Part shown: positions 7,090 through 14,776 of the stretch, one piece after another
Layout: each line of letters starts with the position of its first letter
Position numbering within the stretch: the first letter of the stretch is position 1
From: Tychonema litorale BBK16
GTDB lineage: Bacteria; Cyanobacteriota; Cyanobacteriia; Cyanobacteriales; Microcoleaceae
NCBI RefSeq assembly: GCF_021648855.1
Contig: NZ_JAKJHX010000112.1
Span: 1 to 17,844 of the forward strand
Length of the DNA: 17,844 nt
Direction: 5' to 3'
The notes under the pieces: model-generated
Told to the model about the DNA's origin: nothing
Seen by the model: the letters and a program-made list of their open reading frames with translations, nothing else
The model's database searches: none
Position numbers and translations under genes: made by a program

Positions 7090-8160
7090 ATGGTTTCTTT
7101 AAACAGCAGAATAGGTATTATCGGCGCGGGAACATCAGGAGTGTATCTGGCAATTTTGCTGATTCAGCGAGGGTTTCAAGTTACTTTGTTTGAAAAAGCA
7201 GCCCATCCGCGTACTGATGGCTGTGGTATTCTGATTGTGCAAGCAGGGATGGAAGCACTGCATCAAGGAAACCATCAAGTCACCCAAAAAATCATCAACT
7301 CAGGCGATGCGGTGAAAGTATTCGAGTTTCGCAACCTGCGCGGCGGTGTGATCAATTCTGAACCTGTCACCTATGAAGAAAATGAACTTCCGGGAATGCT
7401 GATACACCGGAAAGCTATTCTAAAAGCACTCCTTGACGAGTTACCCCCTGAGTGTATTCGTTTTAATTCTGACTTATTATCGATCGCCCAAACTGAGCAT
7501 AGCGCGATCGCACATTTTAAAGACGGCACTCAGTGGGAAGGCGACCTTTTAATTGGCGCAGATGGAATTCTCTCGAAAGTTCGTCAATTTATCGTTCCCA
7601 ATGTAGAACTATTTTATTTAGGCGATATTGTGTGGCGAGGAATTGTCGAAGATAGTAGCTTTTGTCCAGAAGGAAATTTCTTTGTTTATGTAAGGGGGCG
7701 AGGAATCTATGCCAACTTCTTCCACATTGGTGGAGGTCGTACTCATTGGGGTTTCTTTATTGAAAAAGAGCGACAAGATTCAGAAGTCGGAAAACTCCAA
7801 CCTCATGATATCACCATACCACCCCAAGAACTCGCAAAACTTCCAGAAGATGCGCGAAAAGTAATTGAATCAACACCTTTAGAAGATATTGTCTGTCGTT
7901 TTTCCTGCGACATTGACCCCTTACCAAAATTCTATGATGGTCGCGTTATCTTAATCGGTGATGCAGCCCATGCTAAAAGTTCCACACGCGCTAGAGGTAT
8001 GACTTCCGGTTGGGAAGATGGACTGTCTTTAGCACAACATCTCACCGACAGTGCTAGCATTGCAGAAGCCCTGGCAAATTTTCAGACTGAAAGATTGCCG
8101 ATTGTCCATGAATATCAACGCACTAGCCGTGAAATGAGTTTGAAAATAGGTCGTCGTTAG
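7090..8160 (+). CDS. FAD-dependent monooxygenase (class A flavoprotein hydroxylase type)
   Basis: The 356-residue protein has the three signatures of the FAD_binding_3/p-hydroxybenzoate hydroxylase fold. These are the Rossmann G12-x-G14-x-x-G17 at the N-terminus (GIIGAGTSG, with FEK closing the second strand), the DG motif near 156-159 (LLIGADGILSKVR), and the GD motif at 290-291 (RVILIGDAAHAKSS). Family members use NAD(P)H, FADH2 and O2 to hydroxylate small aromatic or isoprenoid molecules; the substrate here cannot be read from sequence. GAGGG lies just upstream of the ATG, so the start is well supported. A gene for a DUF3598 protein follows after 24 bp with its own strong ribosome binding site, so the two are probably cotranscribed. 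Several members act in antibiotic modification or carotenoid and secondary metabolism, which is possible but not shown here. Confidence 0.88.
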   Translation: MVSLNSRIGIIGAGTSGVYLAILLIQRGFQVTLFEKAAHPRTDGCGILIVQAGMEALHQGNHQVTQKIINSGDAVKVFEFRNLRGGVINSEPVTYEENELPGMLIHRKAILKALLDELPPECIRFNSDLLSIAQTEHSAIAHFKDGTQWEGDLLIGADGILSKVRQFIVPNVELFYLGDIVWRGIVEDSSFCPEGNFFVYVRGRGIYANFFHIGGGRTHWGFFIEKERQDSEVGKLQPHDITIPPQELAKLPEDARKVIESTPLEDIVCRFSCDIDPLPKFYDGRVILIGDAAHAKSSTRARGMTSGWEDGLSLAQHLTDSASIAEALANFQTERLPIVHEYQRTSREMSLKIGRR

Positions 8161-8184
8161 GAATAAAGAATAGGAGCAAATCCC

Positions 8185-8664
8185 GTGTCTGCAAATATAT
8201 CTTACTCTCCCGATTTAGACAAAGTTCCTGAAATTTTTACCCGTCATCTTGGTACTTGGAAAGGTGAGTATATTAAGACTGATACTCGCGGACATTTTTC
8301 TCGCAGCTTCTTCGGAAATTTTACCATCTCGATTGAGGGAAGTCACTACCAACAGGTTAATAATTATGAATATTCAGATGGTTCTCGCCTCCAGCTAAAT
8401 TTTGAAGGTGAATTTGAAAATCGGATTCTGAAATTGTATTCTAGCAGCTATTCGGACTTTTCGGCGATCGCGTGGGATGCCGGCCAGGAAGTTATTTGCT
8501 TTCGTGCTACCAAAACTCAGGATGACGCGGTGATTACCTTTGTGGAAACCATGACTTTACTAGCTGAAAATCATCGAGTCCGCAGCACTCAAGCTTTTAA
8601 AGATGGTGTATTTGATGGTATCTCATTTATCGAGGAAATTCGTTTGTTGACGGTTGACTGTTAA
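8185..8664 (+). CDS. DUF3598-type lipocalin-like protein
   Basis: A 159-residue protein with a lipocalin-like start ([19 protein letters not shown]), then alternating strands ([67 protein letters not shown]). This fits the DUF3598/lipocalin-like beta barrels, which bind small hydrophobic ligands or chromophores. Translation probably starts at GTG 8185, supported by AGGAG 8 nt upstream. It is 24 bp after the FAD monooxygenase, and the pairing suggests it binds that enzyme's substrate or product (inference). The last residues (LLTVDC and stop) come from a TTGACGGTTGACTGTTAA stretch that looks like the start of the downstream repeat block, so the native C-terminus may have been replaced. Confidence 0.6.
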   Translation: MSANISYSPDLDKVPEIFTRHLGTWKGEYIKTDTRGHFSRSFFGNFTISIEGSHYQQVNNYEYSDGSRLQLNFEGEFENRILKLYSSSYSDFSAIAWDAGQEVICFRATKTQDDAVITFVETMTLLAENHRVRSTQAFKDGVFDGISFIEEIRLLTVDC

Positions 8665-8677
8665 CTGCGTCGCCCTG

Positions 8678-8718
8678 AACCCTTCGACTGCGTTTATCCT
8701 GAGCGTAGTCGAAGGGTT
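8678..8718. repeat. REP-like palindrome, full copy
   Basis: AACCCTTCGACT (8678-8689) pairs perfectly with AGTCGAAGGGTT (8707-8718) around a loop holding TATCCTGAGCG. This is the best-preserved copy of the CCTTCGACT/GAGCGTAGTCGAAGG family in the window. It lies 14 bp after the DUF3598 stop and may serve as a transcript 3' end, although no T-tract follows. Confidence 0.85.
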
Positions 8719-8742
8719 GACTGTTGTTATTAGTTGCTGATG

Positions 8743-8829
8743 CCCAATTCCCAATTCCCAATTCCCGATTCCCAATTCCCAATTCCCAATTCCCGATTCC
8801 CAATTCCCAATTCCCAATTCCCAATTCCC
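8743..8829. repeat. STRR array of CCCAATT heptamers with 28-bp higher-order period
   Basis: Twelve heptamers run from 8743 to 8826. All are CCCAATT except units 4 and 8, which are CCCGATT, giving an AAAG-AAAG-AAAA order and a 28-bp higher-order period. That pattern suggests amplification of four-unit blocks. The array ends at the stop codon of the minus-strand kinase gene (8829-8831). Confidence 0.95.
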
Positions 8830-10076
8830 TATCCCCAACTATGTTTCTGCGGGAGTTCTATCCGAAATTGAGTGCCTTTACCGGGTTCGGAAAAACATTT
8901 CAATTTCCCTTTGTGCTGCTCGACAATTATGCCATAGCTGATAGAAAGTCCTAAGCTGCTGGCTTCCATCGCAGGTTTAGGAACAAAAAATGGGTCATAA
9001 AATTGTGTTTTCACCTCTTCGCTCATTACCATGCCATTGTCGGTAATCTCAATAGAAATCTGCTGATTAGCCAAAACCTGAGTACGAATCCAAATCACTG
9101 GTTTAAATTTGCTGATTTCCAACTCATTCAACTCTTGACTCGACTCTTCCAAAATATCGATCGCATAATTGATCATATTCAAAAAAGCTTGATTGAGTTG
9201 ACCTGCATAACACTCAATCTGTGGTAAATTTCCGTAATCTTTGACCACTTTGATATCTCGCCTCCCTTCGCGAGCAGGTAAGCGGTGTTGTAATAGTAAA
9301 AGAGTATTTTCTAAGCCGTCAGAAACATCAAATAATTGCCAGCCCGATTGATCGTTGCGGGAAAATTCTTGTACTGACAAGATCATTTGCCGAATACGAT
9401 CGCTCCCTGTTCGCATTGAATTCACGATTTTCAACAAATCATCAAGTACGAATTCCACATCCATATCCTGCTGTTTTTGCAGAATTTCCTGGCTGGGATT
9501 AACTAAGTGTTTTTGATACATTCGCAACAGTTCACTTAAATCACTGACGTAAGTTTGGACGTGAGTTAAATTACTGTAAATAAAAGTAATCGGATTGTTG
9601 ATTTCGTGGGCAATTCCAGATACTAATTCTCCCAAATTAGACATCTTTTCACTTTCCAGAATCTGATGGCGCGACTGTTGCAATTTTTGCTGCGATCGAT
9701 CTAACTGGGCCCTCAACTCGCGCGATCGCAAACCTGCACGTACTCTGCCCAATAATTCCTGCTTAACTATCGGTTTAAGCACAAAATCGTCAATCAAGAC
9801 ATCCAATTTCTCCGCATCAAACTGGGCTGATGTCATCAGCAGAATCACATAAATGGATTTTAATTCGCGATCGGCATTCAGCAACCGACACACCTCCAAC
9901 CATTCGATTTTCGGGGAAGTCCCATCACAAATCAACAAGTCTGGGGACATTTGACGAGCCAAATCTAGCCCCGACTGAGGATCAGGGGCGACTCTCACTT
10001 GATGTCCCTCCCCCGATAGTAACTGTTGGATGACTTCAAAAGTCATAGTGTCCGCGATCGCCAAAATCTTTCCCAT
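8829..10076 (-). CDS. Receiver-histidine kinase hybrid with degenerate ATP-binding domain
   Basis: A 415-residue soluble two-component protein. The N-terminal receiver (about 1-120) has phospho-acceptor D51 ([10 protein letters not shown]), T82 and K101 (FVLKP). The usual acidic pair after strand 1 is reduced to D9, with A at 8. A coiled coil (about 118-145) leads to the dimerisation H-box with H157 ([14 protein letters not shown]). The HATPase domain keeps a DNG G1 box, but the following PGI is MVM. The N-box reads [14 protein letters not shown], and the G2 box is [11 protein letters not shown] without its usual leading GTG. Phosphotransfer chemistry may be kept while ATP binding is weakened. 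GGAG lies about 10 nt before the ATG. It is divergent from mutS2, so the two may share a control region, and no cognate regulator is nearby. Its stop abuts the STRR array. Confidence 0.88.
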   Translation of the reverse strand: MGKILAIADTMTFEVIQQLLSGEGHQVRVAPDPQSGLDLARQMSPDLLICDGTSPKIEWLEVCRLLNADRELKSIYVILLMTSAQFDAEKLDVLIDDFVLKPIVKQELLGRVRAGLRSRELRAQLDRSQQKLQQSRHQILESEKMSNLGELVSGIAHEINNPITFIYSNLTHVQTYVSDLSELLRMYQKHLVNPSQEILQKQQDMDVEFVLDDLLKIVNSMRTGSDRIRQMILSVQEFSRNDQSGWQLFDVSDGLENTLLLLQHRLPAREGRRDIKVVKDYGNLPQIECYAGQLNQAFLNMINYAIDILEESSQELNELEISKFKPVIWIRTQVLANQQISIEITDNGMVMSEEVKTQFYDPFFVPKPAMEASSLGLSISYGIIVEQHKGKLKCFSEPGKGTQFRIELPQKHSWG

Positions 10077-10252
10077 AACACTCGCTCCACAAATTACTTT
10101 TCAGGATACAACAGCTAGAATTATCCCTGTGTATTTAAAATTAAAATAATTAAACGTTACCAAAAATTACGAAAAACTGCCCGGAAACCCAAAAAAACTT
10201 TATTATTAATTAATAGTATCATCAATTAACCTTCTCGGTCAGCGCCTGAGAA
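10077..10252. promoter_or_regulatory. Divergent promoter region between the kinase and mutS2
   Basis: This 176-bp AT-rich region between two divergent starts is free of the repeats that fill other gaps. On the minus strand GATAAT lies near 10115-10121 (CAGGGATAATTCT) as a possible kinase -10. On the plus side TATTATTAATTAATAG (10201-10216) offers several AT-rich -10-like hexamers for mutS2. No convincing -35 boxes or inverted-repeat operator were found. Confidence 0.4.
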
Positions 10253-12988
10253 ATGCCAATTACCAACAACTCCTCAACTTTGATTCAATCCGAAACACTC
10301 GAACTATTAGAATGGTCGCGCTTGTGTCAGCACTTGGCTACCTTCGCGGCCACCAAACTTGGTGTCGCCGCCGCCCTCGATCTCGAAATCCCGCCAACTC
10401 AAGCTCAGACAGCAGAATTACTAGCCCAAACTCAGGAAGCTTATCAGTTAGATAACCGCCCTGGAAGTGCTTTGGCTTTTGAAGGAATCCAAGATATCGG
10501 TACTTCGTTGCAACGAGCTGAACTGCAAGGTTTGCTCAGTGGCGAAGAATTGTTGGCAATTGCTACCACCCTAGCGGGAGCAAGGCAATTGCGCCGAATC
10601 ATTGACAGTCAGCCAGATGTGCCGACACTCAAGGAATTGGCGGCCCAATTGCGGACTTATCCCGAAATCGAACAAGAAATACATCGCTGTATAGACGATC
10701 GCGGTCAAGTAGCCGATCGCGCCACTCCTAAATTAGCAGGAATTAGAGTACAAATGCGAACGTTGCGCGATCGCATTTATCAAATCTTACAAGGAATATT
10801 GCAGCGACAATCCAACGCCGTCCAAGAACAAGTAATTACCCAAAGGAACTCGCGCTTTGTAATTCCCGTCAAAGCGCCTCAAAAAGATGCCATACCGGGC
10901 ATTGTTCACGACTCCTCAGCCAGCGGTGCGACACTGTATGTAGAACCCCATAATACAGTCAATCTCAACAACCAAATGCGGCAATTTCTGAGACAAGAAC
11001 AAGTCGAAGAAGAAGCAGTTCGCCGCGCTCTAACGGAGCAAGTCGCAGCAGTCAAACCGGACTTAGATAGATTAGTGGTTGTAGTTACAACTTTAGATTT
11101 AGCCACAGCTAAAGCGCGTTACGGCTTTTGGCTACAAGCAAATCCGCCGACATTTATTGAACTGGGAAACACAGAATTAACACCAAAAGATGGAGAAATA
11201 ACAGAGGAGGAAAACCCAGAAAACAGCAAAGTAAAAATTCCCAACTTGCGATCGCAAATCACCCTGCGCCACTTGCGCCATCCCCTGTTAGTTTGGCAGC
11301 AGCAATACGAACAAGGTTTTGCAGTAGTGCCGATCGATTTAACCATCGCACCGCATATTCGTGTTGTCGCCATCACCGGCCCCAACACCGGCGGCAAAAC
11401 TGTCACTCTCAAAACCTTGGGATTAGCAGCTTTAATGGCAAAAGCCGGAATGTTTGTAGCGGCCCGCGAACCTGTAGAATTGCCGTGGTTTGACAATATT
11501 TTAGCAGATATTGGTGACGAACAATCTTTGCAGCAAAGTTTGTCTACTTTTAGCGGTCATATTCGTCGTATCAGTCGCATTTTAGCAGTATTAAAAAAAG
11601 GAGGAGAAGAGAATTCAACACTCCCAATTCCTGATACTTCGCCGACTCTTAGACTTCCCTCAGAGGACTCAATTCCAGATACTTCCACAACTCTTCGACT
11701 TCGCTCAGAGGACTCAATTTCTGATACTTCGCCGACCCTTCGACTTCGCTCAGCAGACGCGGTTCCCGATGCCCCATTCCCGATGCCCGATGCCCGATTC
11801 CCAATTCCCAAATCTTTAGTTTTACTAGACGAAGTAGGAGCGGGAACAGACCCATCAGAAGGTAGTGCATTGGCGATCGCACTTTTGCAATACCTCGCCC
11901 AAAACTCCCTATTAACAGTGGCAACTACCCACTTTGGAGAACTCAAAGCCCTCAAATATCAAGACTCTCGTTTTGAAAATGCCTCAGTGGAATTTGACGA
12001 CAGTTCCATGCAGCCCACCTATCGGTTACTGTGGGGAATTCCCGGACGTTCCAACGCCCTAAGCATTGCCAAAAGACTCGGTTTGCTAGCAGAAATAGTT
12101 GCAGAAGCTCAAACCTATGTTGGGGGTGCTTCTCAAGATGTCAATCAAGTAATTGCTGGACTCGAAGCCCAGCGGCGGAAACAGGAAACCAAAGCCAGAG
12201 AAGCAACTCAACTGTTGCAACAAACCGAACAACTGCACCGAGAAGTTTCTCAAAAAGCAACTGCTTTGAAAGAAAGAGAGAGAGAACTAAAAATAGCTCA
12301 GGAAGTGGCAGTAAATGAGGCAATAGGCACGGCAAAATCAGAAATTGCTCAAATCATTCGGCGCTTACAATCTGGCAATCAAACGGCTCAAAATGCTCAA
12401 CAGGCGACGGAAACTTTAAATCAAATTTCCGCAAAACACCTGCCATCGAGGAAGGAACCGGCGAAACCGAAACCGGGTTTTATGCCAAAAGTGGGCGATC
12501 GCATCCGCATTCCCAGTGTGGGCCAAACCGCCGAAGTTCTTAGTAGCCCAGATGCTAATGAAGAATTGAGCGTCAGGTTTGGAATTATGAAAATGACTGT
12601 CAAACTGGCAGACATTGAATCTCTTGATGGTCAAAAACCTGAAACCAAAGCCCAATTAGCGAAAATAGCGGCTCAAGCACAAGCTACTGCTAAGGCAAAA
12701 CAAGCTCAGTCGGAAGTTGCAAAACCAAATCCTGAAATCGCAATTCGGACTGCTAATAATACGATCGACTTGCGTGGTGCGAGAGTTTCCGATGGAGAAA
12801 TTGAAGTAGACAGAGCACTTTCCAAAGCGGTGGAATACGGAGTGTTGTGGATAGTTCATGGCAAAGGTACGGGACAGTTGCGACGGGGAATTCACGAATT
12901 TCTGGACACTCATCCGCAGGTTTCTCGCTATGAGTTGGCTAGTCAAAAGGAAGGAGGTGGAGGTGTGACGATCGCATTTTTGAAGTAG
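10253..12988 (+). CDS. mutS2: MutS2 (MutS homolog with Smr domain) carrying a repeat-derived insert
   Basis: MutS2 binds branched DNA, suppresses homologous recombination in some species and acts on collided ribosomes in others. The 911 residues exceed the roughly 780-830 usual for the family. Visible are the N-terminal core/lever domains, Walker A (GPNTGGKT, 376-383), the LSTFSGHIRRI segment, Walker B (LVLLDEVGAGTDPSEGSAL, with D526 and E527), the H-loop TTHFGELK, a long coiled coil (about 620-720), a KOW-like linker (KVGDRIRIPSVGQTAEVLSS), and a C-terminal Smr domain with DLRG (839-842) and HGKGTGQLRRG (from 869). Residues about 451-520 are unlike the family. They are three 15-residue repeats plus a proline-rich tail, encoded by dispersed REP and STRR DNA and placed directly before the Walker B strand. 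The frame stays open throughout. It is divergent from the kinase and has only a weak ribosome binding site. Confidence 0.96.
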   Translation: MPITNNSSTLIQSETLELLEWSRLCQHLATFAATKLGVAAALDLEIPPTQAQTAELLAQTQEAYQLDNRPGSALAFEGIQDIGTSLQRAELQGLLSGEELLAIATTLAGARQLRRIIDSQPDVPTLKELAAQLRTYPEIEQEIHRCIDDRGQVADRATPKLAGIRVQMRTLRDRIYQILQGILQRQSNAVQEQVITQRNSRFVIPVKAPQKDAIPGIVHDSSASGATLYVEPHNTVNLNNQMRQFLRQEQVEEEAVRRALTEQVAAVKPDLDRLVVVVTTLDLATAKARYGFWLQANPPTFIELGNTELTPKDGEITEEENPENSKVKIPNLRSQITLRHLRHPLLVWQQQYEQGFAVVPIDLTIAPHIRVVAITGPNTGGKTVTLKTLGLAALMAKAGMFVAAREPVELPWFDNILADIGDEQSLQQSLSTFSGHIRRISRILAVLKKGGEENSTLPIPDTSPTLRLPSEDSIPDTSTTLRLRSEDSISDTSPTLRLRSADAVPDAPFPMPDARFPIPKSLVLLDEVGAGTDPSEGSALAIALLQYLAQNSLLTVATTHFGELKALKYQDSRFENASVEFDDSSMQPTYRLLWGIPGRSNALSIAKRLGLLAEIVAEAQTYVGGASQDVNQVIAGLEAQRRKQETKAREATQLLQQTEQLHREVSQKATALKERERELKIAQEVAVNEAIGTAKSEIAQIIRRLQSGNQTAQNAQQATETLNQISAKHLPSRKEPAKPKPGFMPKVGDRIRIPSVGQTAEVLSSPDANEELSVRFGIMKMTVKLADIESLDGQKPETKAQLAKIAAQAQATAKAKQAQSEVAKPNPEIAIRTANNTIDLRGARVSDGEIEVDRALSKAVEYGVLWIVHGKGTGQLRRGIHEFLDTHPQVSRYELASQKEGGGGVTIAFLK
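11626..11760 (+). repeat. Three in-frame 45-bp repeats inside mutS2
   Basis: Units at 11626-11670, 11671-11715 and 11716-11760 share the plan AATTC, GATACTTC, CTCTTCGACTTCGCTCAG, GGACTC. Each gives 15 residues of the type DTSPTLRLRSEDSI. The CTTCGACTTCGCTCAG core matches the left arm of the intergenic REP-like palindromes at 6978 and 8680, so the repeat looks like intergenic DNA taken into the gene. Confidence 0.92.
11765..11809 (+). repeat. Six STRR heptamers translated inside mutS2
   Basis: The heptamers CCCGATG, CCCCATT, CCCGATG, CCCGATG, CCCGATT and CCCAATT are followed by CCC, directly after the 45-bp repeats. Six heptamers make 42 bp, so the frame is kept, and the protein shows a 7-residue period (PDAPFPM, PDARFPI). 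The heptamers are the same class as the intergenic array at 8743. Confidence 0.9.
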
Positions 12989-13032
12989 TCAGGATTGAGG
13001 TGTTTCTGGTTGACTCGTAATTATTAGAAATT

Positions 13033-13130
13033 AGGAGACGGCTTGGCCTTAGTCCCTACAATTAATCTGGCGTAGGGACTAAGGCCAAGCCGTGTCCTCT
13101 ATATCATTCCGGCGCAACCTGAATTTATAT
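13033..13130. repeat. Two-hairpin palindromic element, copy A
   Basis: A 20-bp perfect inverted repeat (13040-13059 with 13072-13091, 12-nt loop) extends outward to 13033 and 13098 with one mismatch, giving a 27-position stem. A second, weaker hairpin region follows (CATTCCGGCGCAACCTGAAT, about 13105-13124). The outer stem and the downstream CCTCTATATCATTCCGGCGCA are shared with copy B at 15400, while the inner stem differs but stays paired. It lies 45 bp after the mutS2 stop. It could act as a transcript end or stabiliser, though there is no T-tract. Confidence 0.88.
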
Positions 13131-13131
13131 G

Positions 13132-13240
13132 ATACAGCGGTTCCCGCTGTAATGCGATACACTTAATAAATCCTCAACATTTAAGAAATTGGTTTTTTAA
13201 TTGTTGCTACTGTATCTCCTAAGAGCGGGAACCGCTGTAT
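13132..13240. repeat. 17-bp perfect inverted repeat overlapping the 3' end of orf293
   Basis: ATACAGCGGTTCCCGCT (13132-13148) is the exact reverse complement of 13224-13240, about 75 bp away. Each arm also folds on itself (CAGCGG-TTC-CCGCTG). The right arm lies inside the coding region of the minus-strand gene and encodes its IQRFPL residues. It could be a small transposed cassette, or a pair of the hairpin repeats in opposite orientation. Confidence 0.85.
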
Positions 13241-14062
13241 ATTGATGAAGGCATTTTCGAGGAAGTTTTTGAATTTAACACTTAAGCGTGTTAGTAGCGA
13301 CACTTGAGCGTGTGGGTAGTAGTGATCAGCTAGGAATTTAACGCTCTTCTGAACAGTTGTGGGTTCGATTGGCTTTTCATCCAAACCGAGATAAGTCAAG
13401 ATATTGGAGCAACGTTCACTTTTTGAGGCATCATAAATCATTTCAAACAAAGGCTTTAAATAGGGTTTTAATTCATCTTGTGTTACCAGTTCTGATTTAA
13501 TCATAGCTTCCAAAAGTTGAAGAGACTCAGCAAAACTTCTAAAATTATCTCGAATTGCTGCCTCTATCAATTTTGGTTCCTTTCTTCTGGGATAATCATT
13601 ATTATTTTCCAATTCACGTTGATATTTAATCTGGGTTTCTCTTAATTTTTCATTGTAGTCTTTATTGTTTTCCAAAGCTTTATTTAGAGTTTCGTCATCA
13701 ATATAAATAAACCGATTTGAAGGGTGAGAAGATGTGGGAAACAAATCAATTAACTGCGATTCGCTATTGAGCATTTTTCTAACATTGACTGTTTCCGATT
13801 TTTCTTCAAACGCCTTAATAGTTTGAGCGGCGAATTCTCGATATTTCCATTTTTGCTCACGCTTATAAGTCTTAGAGCCTAAGATGAAAGTAGCAGTACC
13901 AATAAATCCTCCTAAAACATTTCCAAACAGATCTTTTTCGTCAGTATTTTTTGCTGCTACACATCCGGTAGAATTACCTGTCGAAGGTTGAGCTAGAACC
14001 GGAGAGGCTACGCTGAGAGTTGCTAAAACGACGGCTAGTGCTAAAATTTTTCTGGATTTCAT
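13181..14062 (-). CDS. Exported or membrane-anchored hypothetical protein, 293 aa (orf293)
   Basis: The N-terminus is a typical Sec signal peptide: MKSRK, a hydrophobic core (ILALAVVLATLSVASPV), then LAQ with likely cleavage near residue 25. A second hydrophobic, glycine-rich segment (FGNVLGGFIGTATFILG, about 46-62) could anchor it. The remainder is a soluble helical domain rich in K and E (KWKYREFAAQTIKAFEEKSE, RKMLNSESQLIDLF, RDNFRSFAESLQLLEAMI, DELKPYLKPLFEMIYDAS). No enzymatic motif or known family is recognised. The pattern of W-x-Y-R-x-F followed by R-K-M-L-N resembles membrane-anchored helical domains often found as single genes, but this is only an impression. The ribosome binding site is weak. 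The gene is convergent with mutS2, and part of its C-terminus is encoded by the inverted repeat at 13224-13240. Confidence 0.68.
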   Translation of the reverse strand: MKSRKILALAVVLATLSVASPVLAQPSTGNSTGCVAAKNTDEKDLFGNVLGGFIGTATFILGSKTYKREQKWKYREFAAQTIKAFEEKSETVNVRKMLNSESQLIDLFPTSSHPSNRFIYIDDETLNKALENNKDYNEKLRETQIKYQRELENNNDYPRRKEPKLIEAAIRDNFRSFAESLQLLEAMIKSELVTQDELKPYLKPLFEMIYDASKSERCSNILTYLGLDEKPIEPTTVQKSVKFLADHYYPHAQVSLLTRLSVKFKNFLENAFINIQRFPLLGDTVATIKKPIS

Positions 14063-14357
14063 GGTAAAAGCTCTGTAGTTAATAGTCTAAACAAGGTTGA
14101 GGTTTGCAGGTGTTTTGCTTGCCTATGTTTAAACTTTAGGGAACATGAGCGATTACCAGGCAAGCTAGAGTGTCACTTTTTATGGATGGCTCTGATTTTT
14201 AGCACAAGTGTTTATGCTGCTGAGACTGTAAGCTTGATGTAAAAAGAGTTCTCCGTGTGGCACATCCCTCTCAGTAGGGGGCAATTTGTCAATTGTCACT
14301 GCTGTCTTTGCTGGAAGTGCGGTTTTTGGCGATCGCAACTCTGCCTTACCTCACACC

Positions 14358-14381
14358 AAAAGCGACATTTGTGTCGTTTTT
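14358..14381 (+). terminator. Hairpin with T-tract
   Basis: AAAAGCGACA (14358-14367) pairs with TGTCGTTTTT (14372-14381) around the loop TTTG, with one G-T wobble, and the right arm ends in a T-run. This has the form of a rho-independent terminator on the plus strand. No gene ends directly upstream, so it may end a small RNA or an upstream remnant. The sequence just before it ends in CCTCACACC. Confidence 0.5.
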
Positions 14382-14749
14382 GCTTTGGGGGGCGGTCGCC
14401 GCGCCCATCCAGCTCAAACCTAAGTCATCAGAAAGCGATGGCCTCCCCAGACAAACCCAAGTCATCAGATAGCTAGAATCTTTGGATTGAGATAAGTCCC
14501 GATCGCTCCAAAAGACTGATTGGATTTCGGTCACTCGGTGGCGTAGTATGGTTGAGGGGAAATTTTGGTTATGAGTTTATTTAGACCGTTAGCGCAGCCC
14601 TCGGAGAGGATCGCACTTGAAAACGCAACTTTCAACCGATAATTCCGTCTAGCAGTCAGGGCTACCGGAATTAAAGCTCATGGGTGTGGAGCAAAATTAA
14701 CAGAGTTGTTTTTGCGATGCTGGCCACCAGCAACAGCACCAAATACTGT

Positions 14750-14776
14750 TTGAGATCCTGCCTGAACCTGTATTAT
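14750..14776 (+). promoter_or_regulatory. Candidate promoter of the DUF3038 gene
   Basis: TTGAGA (14750-14755) and TATTAT (14771-14776) resemble -35 and -10 boxes with a short 15-bp spacer. Transcription would start around 14783, giving a very short leader before the ATG at 14793. Confidence 0.3.

Noticed and set aside
8623..8838. Minus-strand frames reading [13 protein letters not shown] repeats
   Set aside because: This is simply the translation of the CCCAATT heptamer array, open because the repeat has no stops in these frames.
11119..11496. Minus-strand 125-residue frame in mutS2
   Set aside because: It is antisense to the conserved ATPase domain of MutS2, with unlikely composition.
11626..11760. 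CRISPR array in mutS2
   Set aside because: The 45-bp units are contiguous with no unique spacers and are translated in frame.
14255..14476. Cysteine-rich 73-residue plus-strand frame
   Set aside because: It has no ribosome binding site, its composition looks out of frame (many C, W and H), and it runs through a terminator-like hairpin.
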